Of a stretch of DNA of 64,000 bases, positions 1 to 12,165 are shown in pieces; position 1 is the first letter of the stretch; every line of letters starts with the position of its first letter. Origin of the DNA: Euborellia annulipes (Eukaryota; Arthropoda; Insecta; Dermaptera; Anisolabididae); the NCBI GenBank assembly GCA_023213315.1, contig JAKCPI010005192.1, positions 60,579-124,578 of the forward strand, in the 5' to 3' direction. A program made the translations under genes and the position numbers. The notes under the pieces are model-generated. The model searched no databases and was not told the origin of the DNA. It worked only from the letters and a program-made list of their open reading frames with translations.

Positions 1-112
1 GGGACCCTCTTTTTTTTATTCACGCTATGTCAAAACATGTATTTCTATCAAAATTTCGACATCGAATTTTTGACATTACTTTCTCTCTCTATATATAGGC
101 AAGAGAAAGTAA
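1..112 (+). mobile_element. Bi-palindrome family, 3' end of a copy
   Basis: It holds the family's last ~110 bp: the CGACATCGAATTTTTGACAT block and then the terminal hairpin ACTTTCTCTC-TATATA-GCAAGAGAAAGT. The copy begins outside the window. Confidence 0.85.
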
Positions 113-415
113 AAATGTCAGTTCACTCTACGGTTTTTATTTTTTGATGAAACGAATTTGAAACAAAAATAAAATGGGGCCATCATAAAAAATATTTTGA
201 AATACGTATTATTATAATTATGTTTATAGATGAAAAACACCATCTTACCAAACAGAATAATGAATAAAATTTTTATATATTCAAGAGATTTTCTTGTTAT
301 TTATTATTTATTTATGCGCTAATTTCAAAAAAAATTTCCATTTTTTGTTGATGTTAATATATTATTTTTTTATTTATTTTTTTTCATATTATAAGAGAAA
401 TTTGATTTCTTTTAC

Positions 416-591
416 CTCCATGACGAACCACATTTGATCGTCCTCCCGAGCCGGTCCTCTTTTCAAATACATCCCATGGAATGCAGGCAAATTTGGATGC
501 ATCGAGAGATCACGAAACACCCTGTACTCCTCTTCAATTTCTTCCATGCTGTCGGCAACATGTTCCAGCACTTTGATGGCCACTCGGTTAT
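416..591 (-). CDS. ninaC: Myosin III (NINAC-type) kinase domain, coding exon 2
   Basis: This is an internal exon of a class III myosin with an N-terminal Ser/Thr kinase, the photoreceptor protein NINAC in flies. It encodes 58 complete codons plus two bases that finish the split codon from the upstream exon. It opens with the VAIKV segment, whose lysine binds ATP. It continues through EEIEEEYRV (alpha-C glutamate region), HPNLPAFHG and KRGP, and ends at WFVME just before the kinase hinge. The acceptor is a T-run plus AG (593-592) and the donor is GAG|GTAAAA (415-414). The EEIEEEYRV...HPNLP...GEDDQ-like wording is distinctive of NINAC/myosin III rather than of kinases in general. The intron phase matches the 9453-9590 exon exactly. 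The remaining kinase, motor and tail exons lie beyond the left edge. Confidence 0.93.
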
Positions 592-1229
592 CTAAAAAAA
601 AAAAAAAAAATAATAATAATATTTCTATACATTTGTAATAATTTGCACTTTCTAATAAATTTGTTGGTCATTCATGTGGATAAATTTATAAATTGAGGCT
701 TTTATTATACAAGACCAGGAACACAGAAGGAATAATTATTAATTTGTTCTAATAAAATGAGGATGTAATTAAATAAATAGGAATGGTACAAGTGGGGGCG
801 GATTTAGGTTAGAGATCTTGGGATTCAAATAACCTTTTGAAATAACTTTTGAAATATTCCAGTGATTTTTGGAATCCGACTACAGAAGAGTTCAACACTC
901 ATTCATCCGTTGCCTTGTTCCGCTCCTTCATCATATTTCCGGCCTGACATATCACTTCTTTATAATGACTAGTGAACGGTATTTGTGAAAAAGAAATTAA
1001 TGTATCAAACAATTTTTTTTTTTAGACTTTTTGAAAAAACATAATTTGCTAAAACAAACGCAGCTAAATGACAAAGCACAAGATTAACTAAAAACATGAC
1101 CCCACCCTCCTTGTTCGAACAATTTAAGTTATTTGTGTAAAACTGATTTTATAAATAATTAGGCTCCAAAGTTGAAAAAAAATCATTTTCCAAGGGCAAA
1201 ATTTTTATCTCCTAAAGTTCAAACTTTAT

Positions 1230-1425
1230 TACAATAACACATACAATATTGCTCTATTCTTATTTGTGAACAACTTTTGTTTGAAAAAGTTTTTATACTC
1301 TTAATTCGGTCTTATTATTAAACGGTTAAAAATTCCCTCAACACTCTTGCCTCTAATTAAAAAATAATAATAATAATAAATGTTTATTCAAACAAAAGTT
1401 ACTCACAACAAAGAATAGAGTAATT
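1230..1425. repeat. Small foldback repeat
   Basis: GCTCTATTCTTATTTGTGA and AACTTTTGTTTGAA (1248-1285) pair with 1386-1424. AT-rich loop with a TAA repeat. Confidence 0.55.
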
Positions 1426-1430
1426 TTGCA

Positions 1431-1553
1431 TGGGACTATCATAAAACTTCTTAAGTTAGGGCTTCATGCCTCCCTAACATAGACACGGCATTAGTGTGCG
1501 TATGTCATGTCAGAGCCCTAACTCAATAGCGTTAAGAATTTTTAATGATAGTG
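1431..1553. mobile_element. Small inverted-repeat element
   Basis: GGGACTATCATAAAACTTCT...AGTTAGGGCT pairs with the complementary 1510-1553. The loop is GC-richer than the surroundings. It abuts the preceding foldback. Confidence 0.5.
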
Positions 1554-1568
1554 CCAATACTGAGTGTA

Positions 1569-1749
1569 CAGTCGGCATCACAAGTGTTATGCTCGAGAGT
1601 GGAGCCTTCAGCTTAGGCAACCAAAATGCTTAGGCGTCGAAAGTGTTGTCTTGTTTCAGTTGGATTTATTTATTTTAAAAATATTGGTTGGTTGACTAAG
1701 CACAATATACTCAACTCTCGAGCACATTAGGTACTTGTGGCACGGACTG
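1569..1749. mobile_element. Tc1/mariner-like MITE
   Basis: Termini CAGTCGGCATCACAAGTG and CACTTGTGGCACGGACTG are flanked by TA (1567-1568, 1750-1751). Subterminal CTCGAGAGT is also inverted. A second copy is at 3545-3738. Confidence 0.65.
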
Positions 1750-1857
1750 TACATACTATATATAGACATTATTTTCGACAAAATTAATTAATAGGCCTAC
1801 TTTAGAAGATATTTTATTAAAATTTTTCATATTTTTGGAGGTTGGGAAGTACTTTTT

Positions 1858-2330
1858 TACTTTCTCTTACCTCTATATATGTTAATATATATAGAGAGAG
1901 AAAGTATTGGTTTCATGTCAAAAATTCGATGTCGAGATTTCGACGGATATACACGTTTTGAGGTCCCCTGAATTCAAAAAAGTGGATTTTGCGACATGGT
2001 CTGTCTGTGTGTCTGTGAACAAAATATTTCAAGAACGAAAAAAGGTAAGAAGTTAAAATTTTATATTTAAGTTAGGAACCTCCATGGGACCTGACTCGAA
2101 GCTTTTGGACAACAGTACTAGTACTTTACTGATGCGCTTTTTCAGTTTATTTTTCGATTTTCTCAAAATTCACTCCAACGATTTTGATTTGAAATCAATT
2201 ATTTTTTATATGCTCTTTAAAATGTATATTCTCATTTTGCCATTGAAATCTTCTAAAGACCACTTTACTCTTGTACTTCATAGGAAAGATAGGAGAAATG
2301 GTTGCCATGGTAACAAAATATAAATATTTT
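1858..2330 (-). mobile_element. Bi-palindrome family copy, head missing
   Basis: The terminal hairpin at 1858-1910 is followed by the body in reverse, up to the X-box-type site GTTGCCATGGTAAC at 2301-2314. It then joins a tRNA SINE, so the head hairpin is absent. Confidence 0.85.
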
Positions 2331-2465
2331 TTCTATTTATTTCAATTGGATTTGTAACCAATCCATATTGCAATAAATTCTTGTCGCATGAAACGGAAAG
2401 CGAACTCTTGATCTCTAGGACAAGAGGCAGAAACTCTACCACTGAGCCATGGCCCAAGGGCAGTA
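2331..2465 (-). mobile_element. tRNA-derived SINE
   Basis: Minus strand has GGCTCAGTGGTAGAG as an A-box-like segment and GAGATCAAGAGTTCGC as a weak B box, then the shared SINE body GGTTACAAATCCAATTGAAA. The poly-A end is lost at the junction with the bi-palindrome copy. Confidence 0.7.
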
Positions 2466-2634
2466 TTAAAGTTGAATAATGAAATGCTTCAAAAATCATA
2501 AATGAAAATTCTAATTTTCAACAACCGGTAGATAGGCCTCTACAGTCCAAGGGAACTAATAGATAGAGAAAGGAAATTGATAAATCAAATTTATATTTTA
2601 TCACAAAACTATTTAAGTACCTTCTCTTTACACT

Positions 2635-2682
2635 GTCCTGATGATTATCAAGTTTAAATCTCTACTCGAAACGTGGACTTTA
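2635..2682 (+). ncRNA. Decayed hammerhead motif in the myosin III intron
   Basis: GTC / CTGATGA / weak stem II / GAAA / CGTG / GAC. Stem I pairs GUC with GAC and the core is intact, but the cleavage base is G instead of C, which breaks the NUH rule. Confidence 0.45.
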
Positions 2683-3544
2683 GTACAAATCGTGGGTGGA
2701 AAAAAATTTAAATAAATGAAAAAGAATGTTAATTTAAAAGCGGATCATTTAGAAGTTTGATAAAATGTGGTCGAATGAATATTAAAAGGCTCTCTTTGTT
2801 CTCTATTATACATGTACATTACATATACATTCCACTTATCTTGGAAAAATATGACCTTAATTTTTGAGACATTTTCCATGAGCTCTTAAGAAAGGCGATT
2901 AATCAAATGCATTCATCTTGAAGAGGAAAGAGAAATTTTACGATAAAAAGAACCGCAATATTTAAGAAATTAATGTTATAAATAACAAGATTTCAAGTAT
3001 ATCTCCTATTCCATTAAAAGGTGCTCTTAATTTACGAGTATATTTTTCTTATCAATAGTGAAATTCTATTAAATTTATAAATTATCAAATATTTCAATTC
3101 AATATATTTCTAAAAAGCTTTAAAAGCAACATTATCTGTCCTTTTTTTTTATTAAAAAAATTTTCACTTTCTTATACATGCATTCCGAGGGTATAAAGCG
3201 AGTTTATCAATGATTAATTTGTAAACTTCGTTATCTTAATGATTGTGCCTTTACAAAATTTTTATTTTATTTTTATCTGTTTTCTCCATTTTATATTTTC
3301 TTTTCTTTCGGAAATCTAACTAAATATATTATTAAAAAGTTAAAGTTTTCAGCTGATTGGTCATTCAAAAATATTTCTAGTCTAAGTTCATGTCTTATGG
3401 AAGAGTGGTACTCAAGCTACTTCAGTATTTAAAATAGATAAATAGAATGTCAATAAGTAAGTTATATTGTGATGACGTATGAAGTAATTATGAAAAATAT
3501 ATATCCGAATATTTATTAATTCAAATAGGCGAAAAAGATAGGTA

Positions 3545-3738
3545 CAGTCGGCGTCTCAAATGCTTGATATGCTCGAGAATGGAGCCTTGAAAACTCATCA
3601 AAAACAATATTTTTAAAATAAATAAATCAGCTGAATTCGAAAAGTCGAAAAGTCAACACGCCCGTTGACTAAGAAGCATGTTGGTTATCTAAAGCTCAAG
3701 ACTCCGCTCTCGAGCCCATCAGGCACTTGTGCGCCTGG
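3545..3738. mobile_element. Tc1/mariner-like MITE, second copy
   Basis: Starts TA|CAGTCGGCGTCTCAAATG and keeps CTCGAGA subterminal repeats. The right terminus is altered but still followed by TA. Confidence 0.6.
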
Positions 3739-3796
3739 TAGCACCATGGAACTGGCGATTTGTACTTAGCATACCAGCATAGTACTAGACCAGTAG

Positions 3797-4043
3797 CAGG
3801 GGCAGATTAAAGGGGGGGGGCGATCGCCCCCCCCGAGAAGAAATTCAAAAACAGTTATAAAAACTAGTAATCTAAAGAAATTATGATTTCCGCTCTTTAA
3901 TTTCAATTGAATTTGTTACCAATCAATTTAAATATATAGGAAAGGGGTCTAAATGGTCATAGATGCCGGCAAAGTCCTTAAATAAAAAAAAAAATAAAAA
4001 AAACGCCCCCCCCCCCCGACAAAATTGCATTAATCCGCCATTG
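3797..4043. mobile_element. hAT-type MITE with 8-bp duplication
   Basis: ACCAGTAG occurs at 3789-3796 and 4044-4051. Ends CAGGGGCAGATTAA and TTAATCCGCCATTG are imperfect inverted repeats beginning CA/TG. It contains G- and C-runs and a nested SINE tail (3900-3990). Confidence 0.7.
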
Positions 4044-4059
4044 ACCAGTAGACAGTAGC

Positions 4060-5370
4060 ACTCTCGTCTATTTGAATTAGATAGATCGCTAATTCGAATA
4101 GACCTATTAGATTAAATAAATATTCGGTTGTAGGTTTTTCATAATTACTTATATGTTTTGCATAATTACTTCAACAACACTCAAAAAAAGCGTATAAATT
4201 TCTCCATTGTCGGAGTCCTCGTCGGCGGAGAAATTTAACACTTGATTTGAGTGGCGTTTCTCTCCCTCAGACTGAGATAGCGATCTATCAAATTCAAAAC
4301 GACGAATGTGATTCTGTGTAATAGAAGGGGATACTAAGTATAAATCGATAGATCCTACTTTTTCGCCTATATGAAATAAATTAATATATATTCGATTATA
4401 TGTTTTTAAAATATCAATATTTTCTGAATTTTTGTGTAGCCGCTATAATTATACTAATCAAATATGGCAGCAAATCTCCATGCTGGAGAAGAAATATTAA
4501 ATCAAATAGAGGATATATGTTTCAAAAAGCAAAAAATAAAAAATCAAACAAAGAGGATATCCAATTCAATAAGGTTATTTGGACCGTAACTCTAAAAAGA
4601 GACAAATTAACAAAAATTGTACGAGAATGAGAGCCTAGAGAGAGAGAGAGAGAGCTCTTTATTTGCACGCATTTGAAAAAGAAATGGACCGAATCCAAAT
4701 ATCTAATGGACAGGAAAGAGTTTAGTTATTTTAAAAAAATATATAGGTCCATATTTATTTAAATTAATACTAGTAATCATATTCGTTTAGTTTCAATTCC
4801 CACGTTTTTATTCAAATGAAAAAAATAATTATTTATTTAGAAGGCATAAATTTAAAAAAAAAAAAAACTATTGACGTTCAGAAATTGTGATATGAAATGA
4901 AGGTTTATGATTATAGTATTAAAATCTGACAAAGGTGGTGAACCATAGGATGAAGAGAAATTAGTAATTAAACTTTGCTTTTCGAGTGGTCTTTCTTTAC
5001 GTTATGTAAATAGCCAACAATACCCGTTGGCCGAGCTAATTGGGGGGGGGAATGTGGCTGTTTATTTATTTTAATATTGTATTTTGAGTTCTCAAAAATT
5101 AAACAGCTGCCTTAGATAGTTGATATTAAAATAAATTAAATAAAGACTACACGAAAGGTCAGCATTAATTGTTGATTTCTCTAAAATTCTTTTGGTATTT
5201 TGCGATTCGTCACTTTTTATTAATTAAAATTATTTAAATATACTAGGCGATATAATTGAAAGAGTGGTGAGCTCTAATTAAGAGCAACTAGCGTTGTTCT
5301 GTTTGCTTAGTAGAATTTTGAGACGTTTCAAATTTTCGTCAAAGAATTATAAATTTTATCTCATAGAGCA
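4060..5370. other. AT-rich intron sequence, nothing identified
   Basis: A short inverted pair near 4195-4240 (AATTTCTCC...GGAGAAATT) and a GA run are the only structures seen. Confidence 0.5.
4637..4655. repeat. GA microsatellite
   Basis: AGAGAGAG run of about nine units. Confidence 0.8.
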
Positions 5371-5390
5371 ACGACAAGAATGCCTGGACC

Positions 5391-6790
5391 CCAAATATAT
5401 ATGGGACATTCCACGCCAACTCGACCACTTTTGAACCCGACCATTTTTGATTTGGCTGAAACTTTGTCATCTTTTTGTACCCTATTGAAAACGTGTTTGA
5501 GAATTTTTCAGATTTTACAACCCAGCCAAAAAAAAGTTATAGCATTTTCAAAAAACGTCGATTTTTTTTTTTAAATAACTGTAAAACTGTCAAAAATTAA
5601 CTTATCGGGACGTTTTTTTTTTTTTTGAAATTTTTGTCTTTAAATGTACTTTTCAGAAAAAATATGACAAAATTTTACAGATTCATCTTGAACGTTTTTT
5701 TTGACATTTTCGGAAAAAAACAAAAATTTCGGGATGAATGACACTTTTTTTTTAATTTTTTTTTATAAAAAACTTTGATTTTTTCTACAAATGCTCTGAA
5801 AATTTCAGAGTGGGATTATTTCGCGTTCTATTTTTTTTTATTTTTGAAAAAAATTTTTTTTTTCTCCGCTTATTTATCATGATGGTGCTCTTAAATTCTT
5901 CCAGGATTGACTGAGATTCTAGAAAATTGAAGAAAAATAATAATAATAATAGTTAGGGGTGATGAAAATCGAGAAAATTCCATTTATCCTGAAAAAATTA
6001 GAAATTAGTTGTGTATTCAACTACTGAAGTATTTGAAGCGTCAAGTAAAAGCTTAGATAGAAACATGGGCGTAACTAGGGGGTGCCGGAGGGGCCTGGCC
6101 CCCCAGAAAGCTCCTTGCCCCAAGAAAATTGAGAAAATATGGGGCTTTCCAGGCTCACCGGAAGATAGCTGGTCCCATGACCCCCCTTTAATTTTCTTGG
6201 GGCAAGGAGCTTTCTGGGGAGGGCCATTATTATTATTATTTTTCTTCAATTTTCTAGAATCTCGGTCAGTCCTGGAAGAATTTAAGAGCACCATCATGAA
6301 AAATAAGCGGAGAAAAAAAAATTTTTTTTTTCAAAAATAAAAAAAAATAGAACGCGAAATAATCCCACTCTGAAATTTTCAGAGCATTTGTAGAAAAAAT
6401 CAAAGTTTTTTATAAAAAAAAAAATTAAAAAAAAGTGTCATTCATCCCGAAATTTTTGTTTTTTTCCGAAAATGTAAAAAAAAACGTTCAAGATGAATTT
6501 GTAAAATTTTGTCATATTTTTTTCTGAAAAGTACATTTAAAGACAAAAATTTCAAAAAAAAAAAACGTCCCGATAAGTTAATTTTTGACAGTTTTACGGT
6601 TATTTACAAAAAAAAAATCGATGTTTTTTGAAAATGCTATAACTTTTTTTTTGGCTGGGTCGTAAAATCTGAAAAAATTCTCAAACACGTTTTCAATAGG
6701 GTACAAAAAGATGACAAAGTTTCAGCCAAATCAAAAATGGTCGGGTTCAAAAGTGGTCGAGTTGGCGTGGAATGCCCCATATATATTGAC
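5391..6790. repeat. 1.4-kb near-perfect inverted repeat (foldback)
   Basis: The left arm 5391-5951 is complementary to the right arm 6226-6790 almost throughout, with only scattered differences. A second nested inverted pair (6101-6130 with 6190-6219, about 30 bp) lies inside. The left side has about 150 extra bases near 5955-6100, so the structure is asymmetric. The GGGCGTAACTAGGGGGTGCC stretch at 6066 looks like a hAT-type MITE end. No transposase frame is visible; a transcript would form a long hairpin. Confidence 0.85.
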
Positions 6791-7710
6791 GCTCTCACAA
6801 TTGTCAATAGAAAAGTGTCTAACTCCACTTTTTTTCGAAAATCATTTTTTTTTTGTATTTTCTGATGAAAAATATATGCCCTGAACTGGATAAGAGCGTA
6901 ATTCAAATTTTTCAGTTCGAAAAAAGTTGCCACATGTTTCAAAATTCAATGTTTCAAATTTTCAATAAATTTATTTGAATAAATACTTGATACTAAAGTT
7001 GGCACCAAAAAATTTGAAAATAAAATGCTAAATATACGATGTATCTTGAAAGATATCTGGGATCGAAAGGCAAGTTTTAGATTTTTATGAAACTGCCCTT
7101 TCCTAAAAGTATCTATTTCCACCAAATTTTTAGTTATTTCTTTAAAAAAAAATTAATTTACTAATGAATATTAAAAAAATAAAAAAAAAAAACTAATGAT
7201 TTATTTATCACAACTTTCAATACCGGTACTCACTATATTTTTTAAATAATAAACGGCCTGTTAAAATATATTTATTAGTGAAAAAGTATATATAAAAGAT
7301 AAGAAATTCTTAATTGAAAAAGTATTTGCTAATATCTAATCTAAATGGGCATTGAATATTTATTTATTCTAAGATAATTTATATCAATCAATCTAATAAA
7401 AAAACAACGGACATTCGGACAATTGCAAAAAGTTAAACGACAACAAAATTAAAAATCCATAACTTCAAAAAAATCGTATTGAAAATAATTTTATCTCTAT
7501 ATACTACTTGTTGATTATTTATTGACGTGAATATCGCCATATCTCAATTGATCAATCAATCAGGAAAACATCTGTAGGATGTTAGATATCGTTATTAAAT
7601 CCTCCCTAATCAATCATGATTAGAAAAATATGTAGATTTTAATAATTAAAAAAAAATCATTTTCTGTCTAATAAATTATGTTAGAGTGGTGTTATTTTAT
7701 AATCTGAATT

Positions 7711-8392
7711 AAAAAAATCTGGTGTGACTGGCGCACAGCACACAACTTTCTCTTACCCTTGTGTAAAAAGAAATTATGCACCGTGCTTGTCACTGCAGAT
7801 TTTTTGTGTCGAGATATATTTGGTTTCCCATGCACAGCAACTTTCATAAGATTGAAAAAACTTTGACCAGTGTGTACATTTCAAAGGGAACCCTAAGAAA
7901 AACAGCAAAAGGGTTTAACAGGATGGAAGGAAGAGCTCGAAATTGAATTCGAAAATTTCCAAAGGCTCTGTGCATTTTAAATGTTGACTGCAATTAGAAA
8001 ACACTCCTTTCCTATGAAGTAGAGTAAAGTGTGCGTCAAAAGATTTCAATGGACATTTTAAAAGTCAAGAAAAGAGCATGTAAAAAATAATCGATTTATG
8101 AATTTTAAACAAAATCGTTAAAGCGAATTTTGAGAAAATCGAGAAAAAAATAAACAACTGAAAAAGTACATTAGTAAAGTACTAGTACTTTTTGGCCGAT
8201 TTTGTTTAAAAGCTTATTTTCACGACTTAAGGGAGTGCCTAACTTAAATATAAAATTTCTACCTCGTAGTTCATTTCCTTCGTGCTCAAAAATGTCCACT
8301 CATACAGAAACGCCGAGAGACCAATTTGCGGGATCCACTTTTCCACCGCAATACTTTCTCTCCCTATATACGAGGAAAAGCATAATAAAATT
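7711..8392 (+). mobile_element. Bi-palindrome family copy, diverged
   Basis: It is near full length: head hairpin from TCTGGTGTGACTGGCGCACA at 7718, body including AAGTACTAGTACTTT, tail hairpin decayed at 8352-8392. The X-box region is lost to rearrangement. Confidence 0.8.
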
Positions 8393-9452
8393 TTGTATAA
8401 TGTGACTTTATCAATTTATTTGTTTATTTATTTAATCATTCACACTTGCCAAACATACTGCTGCCCATTAATTTGGAAAGTATTGTAGATTATATGAAGG
8501 AAATATGAAAAGAAACAGTGACATATGAAACGAAATATATTGCCTTAAATCTTTAAATATTAAGTTGTTGGTCCTAGGATTTTTTAAGAAACGGAAGGCC
8601 AAAATTTTTGTAGTAAGAGAAGCAAAGAGGCAGTGTCGCATTCAAGGAATGGAGGTAATAATGAAATATAAAACTTATATTAAATGATTTATTTTAGTTC
8701 CGTATTCAAATAAAAAAACTTTTATACGAATATCTATTTATCTAGATATTTTAAATCTACTTATTTGATTGAGATATTAATGTTAATGAATACCTCGATT
8801 CGGATTTGACTAAACATAAGTCTAATTTAATTTATGCGAGTAGGGAGATTTTGCCAACCAACAGGTAAATTCTGTTGAATACAATTTCTATGTTGATATT
8901 GAGGCGAAACTTGTCTGTGGCCCCAAAAAATAAATTTATTGTCTTTTGACAAACATCAATAATAAAAAATTTATCAAATTTAGTATGAAATTAATAATTG
9001 ATATTTTCTCCATCAATTTTATTACCAATAATGGATAATTTTCAAAATTATTTCATTTGGAACATCAAATCAAATAATTTCGTTTTTTAAAATATTAGCT
9101 TAAAAAATTTTGTATTTTAATATTCAAAGCCTTATTGATGTTCAAGTAATGTTTTAATATTTATTTAGTTTTTTTTTTCATCTATTCATTCATTTTCGAC
9201 TCTTCAATTTATTTATTTATTCCATAAAATCGATTCCTAATTAAAGAAAAATAGAAAAAGCAGGAAAATCCGTTTTAAGGCGGAACCGATTTGCTTTCCT
9301 AAAACCCGGAAATTAGCGTTTGATTGAATATTAAGAAGGGAGAGGGAAAGGGGACACGGATCAGCAAATAACCAATTGAGGTCAAATTAAAAAAATAAAT
9401 TGGGAACCCCGAAGAGTAGTAACTCTATTTTTGAAGAGAATTAATTACTCAC

Positions 9453-9590
9453 TGGTTCGAGCGTCCTTAGCTGCATAAACGGCTCCATAAGTTCCTTCCC
9501 CGATTTGTTCCCCTAAAATGAATCTGTCTCCTGGCGGAGACAGAGTGTCGACGTTCAGCCGCCGCGACAGGCCGTTATAAGACATGCCGC
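9453..9590 (-). CDS. ninaC: Myosin III (NINAC-type), first coding exon with start codon
   Basis: This exon begins after a TTGTTTCAG acceptor (AG at 9592-9591). It has five untranslated bases, then ATG at 9585-9583, then 44 codons plus one base before the donor CCA|GTGAGT. The protein starts MSYNGLSRRLNVDTL. It then enters the kinase N-lobe with LGEQIGEGTYGAVYAAKD, a canonical glycine-rich loop. The first base of the split codon is joined by the first two bases of the exon at 591, giving Asn and continuing in frame into VAIKV. No upstream in-frame start is possible because the acceptor is only five bases away, so any exon further upstream should be 5'UTR. The intron to the next exon (592-9452) is 8.9 kb and filled with repeats. 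Confidence 0.92.
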
Positions 9591-9690
9591 CTGAAACAAA
9601 CCAAACAATTATTATGTTAGATAAATTTTAAGTTTATAAAAAAAAGAAATATTATTTTAAAAGGGCTTAAGTGTTACTTAAGGAGTTAAG

Positions 9691-10320
9691 AAAAAAATGA
9701 TGTGATTCATAGTAAAGCACACAACTTTTTATAACCATCTATCTCTAATTGAAAGTTGTGATCTGTGCTTGTCACACCAAGTCGACATATATTTAGATTC
9801 TGCCGATATAATAGAATTAAAGATGTAAAATTTATAAGAATGGAAAAATATTATATAGCCCAATATTATTTGCCACACTATTTCTCCCATATCTTTCATA
9901 TGTTAAGTACAAGAGTAAAGTGTGCTTCTAACAATTTTGAGATCAAAATGAGAATATAAATTTTTAAAACCATTTAAAAAATAAGTGATTTATGAATTTT
10001 AATCAAAATCATTAGAGGGAATTTTGAGAAAATATAAAAAAAGAAAAAAAAAAAAAAACTGAAAAAGTACATCAGTAAAGTACTAGTATTTTTTAGCTGA
10101 TTTTGTTCAAAAGCTTCGTGTCACATGTCAGGGTGGTACCTAACTTAAATATAAAATTTCAACCTCCTAGCTTTTTTCGTTTTTTTTTTTTCACAGACAG
10201 AGACAGGCACTCACTCACACACACACATTTTGCGGGACACACTTTTTTGGACTCAGAACAAAACATGTATTTCCATCAAAATCTCGACATCGAATTTTTG
10301 ACATGAACCAATAATTTCTT
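9691..10320 (+). mobile_element. Bi-palindrome family copy, diverged
   Basis: The head hairpin is recognisable (CACACAACTTT and complement), the body is present, and the tail stops in GACATGAACCAATA without the last hairpin. It lies in the intron just upstream of the first coding exon. Confidence 0.8.
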
Positions 10321-11450
10321 AATATTGAATCTAAATGTTTAATTTAGATTATTTATTTATAAAAAAAAATGAAAAAATAAATATACAATTATGAACGTTT
10401 GAATTTAATGTACAGTATACATTTTTTAAAATGTGCCGACCCCGCACCACGGAACTTATAAGGTAAACATTTTTTTCAATTGAAAAATAATTTCACAATT
10501 AAAACAAATTGAAAAGCTATTTAAAATAATTAATTAGAGTGATGTGGGTGTCAAAAATCAACGTTAAAATTAGAAATGGAGCCTGAATGAAAAAATACTA
10601 AATTGAACATTTTTCAATGAAAAAATTTCCGATATTAAATCTAATAGAGTGAGAAAGAGCCTCTTGAATAGGATGCCATCCTTTGAAAATCCGATAAATC
10701 TTCAAGTTCAATATTCAATAGAGATAATCATTTAGAAATTATTGTAATAAAAATCATGATAAAGTTGAAATAATTTATAGCTAAAATCAACGAGAGCTCT
10801 CTAAGAATATGCACTAATTTATAATTAAATTTTGTCTAGCTAACGGTAATATTTCCGTTTCGGAAATGTCTATTTCTTTATAGAAAAAAAAAAAAAAAAA
10901 ACATACAAACAAAATACAGTTTGCCAAGAGCTAATTGCTAATTGCTTTCTTCCTACCTGCAAGCAAATTATTTACTATCAGTCTAAATTTATCTGTTTAA
11001 AAAAAAATCTTAAAAGGATATTTTTTTTTTTATAATTACAAACAAGTTTTTTCAAAAAAAAATTAGCAACTAAGTCAGGTGTAAATATATTCTTCTTGAT
11101 TTATAATAATAATAATCATGGACGATTGGAACAAAAAAGATAAATTCATGAATCCTATTTGAAAAATATTAAAAAATTACAAATCACACCAGAATGTTTT
11201 TGAACAGACAGAACACATCTCTTTAAAATAAGAGAAAGTAAAAAATTATAAATATGAATTTTGACAGAAAAAAAAGCTTGATATTACACAGTAGAGAAGC
11301 GAAACTTTTAAAATTCAAAAACACGAGAGGAAATTGTTCAGATCTCTTTAATTAATTTCCAATGAGTAGATTGAACTTACAATTATTTTGTTGAATGTTG
11401 AATAAGAGAAAAGCATCTAATATATATTTAATTTATTAAGGACCACTATA

Positions 11451-11486
11451 CTGATGTTTCGATCTTTTAAGACCATCCACAGAGCT
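11451..11486 (-). ncRNA. Decayed hammerhead motif, 12-kb family
   Basis: Minus strand GCT, CTGTGGA, GGTCTT...AAGATC, GAAA, CATC, AGT. It matches the 12.2-kb copies over its length but has core changes. Confidence 0.38.
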
Positions 11487-12165
11487 TTTGGACCGAAAAA
11501 TCAATTTTAATATATGCCAACTGCTCTTTTCTTTAAATTTTTGACTCATTTCTTTAAATTTTTGACTCTTAAGTTAAGAGTCTTAACCAAAAGTGTTGAG
11601 TCTAGTCACCGGGAAATACAAATTTGGGATACACGAGACTGCATGGCAAAGAAAGGAGATAGTGCGCAGCTTTGAGAAGTATAATTCGAAAGTAATCTTT
11701 CATTTATAAAAAAATTAATTTATTTTCAAACGTTATTAAAAAATCTGGTGTGACTGGCGCACAGCACACAACTTTCTCTTACCTCCGGTAATCGAAAGTT
11801 GTGTTCTGTGCTTGTCACACCAGATTTTTTGTGTCGACATATATTTAGTTCCCGACAGTACGGAACATTTGAATTCAGATGTAAAATTTATAAGTATGGG
11901 AAAATATTTATATTTTGTTACCATGGCAACCATTTCTCCTATCTTTTCTATGGAGTACAAGAGTAAAGTGGTCTTCAGAAGATTTCAATCACAAAATGAG
12001 AATATACATTTTAAAGAGAATCTAAAAAATAATTGATTTTTGAATTTAAAAAAAAATCGTTGGAGCAAATTTAGAGAATGTTACAAATGTGGATTTTATA
12101 GCTGGATAATCGTTGATAGGTAAATAAAAGAAGAGCAGCTAAAATTATTTCATTTATTGACCCAC

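Larger units (their letters stand above)
592..9452 (-). other. Intron of the myosin III gene, repeat-filled
   Basis: This 8,861-nt phase-1 intron is bounded by GTGAGT and a poly-pyrimidine AG. It holds two copies of the bi-palindrome family, two Tc1-like MITEs, two small foldbacks, a hAT MITE, a tRNA SINE, a decayed hammerhead and a 1.4-kb inverted repeat. I see no further coding exon inside it. Confidence 0.85.

Noticed and set aside
5998..6340. Opposed 99- and 109-codon frames
   Set aside because: Both lie in the arms of the 1.4-kb inverted repeat and mirror each other; no coding signal.
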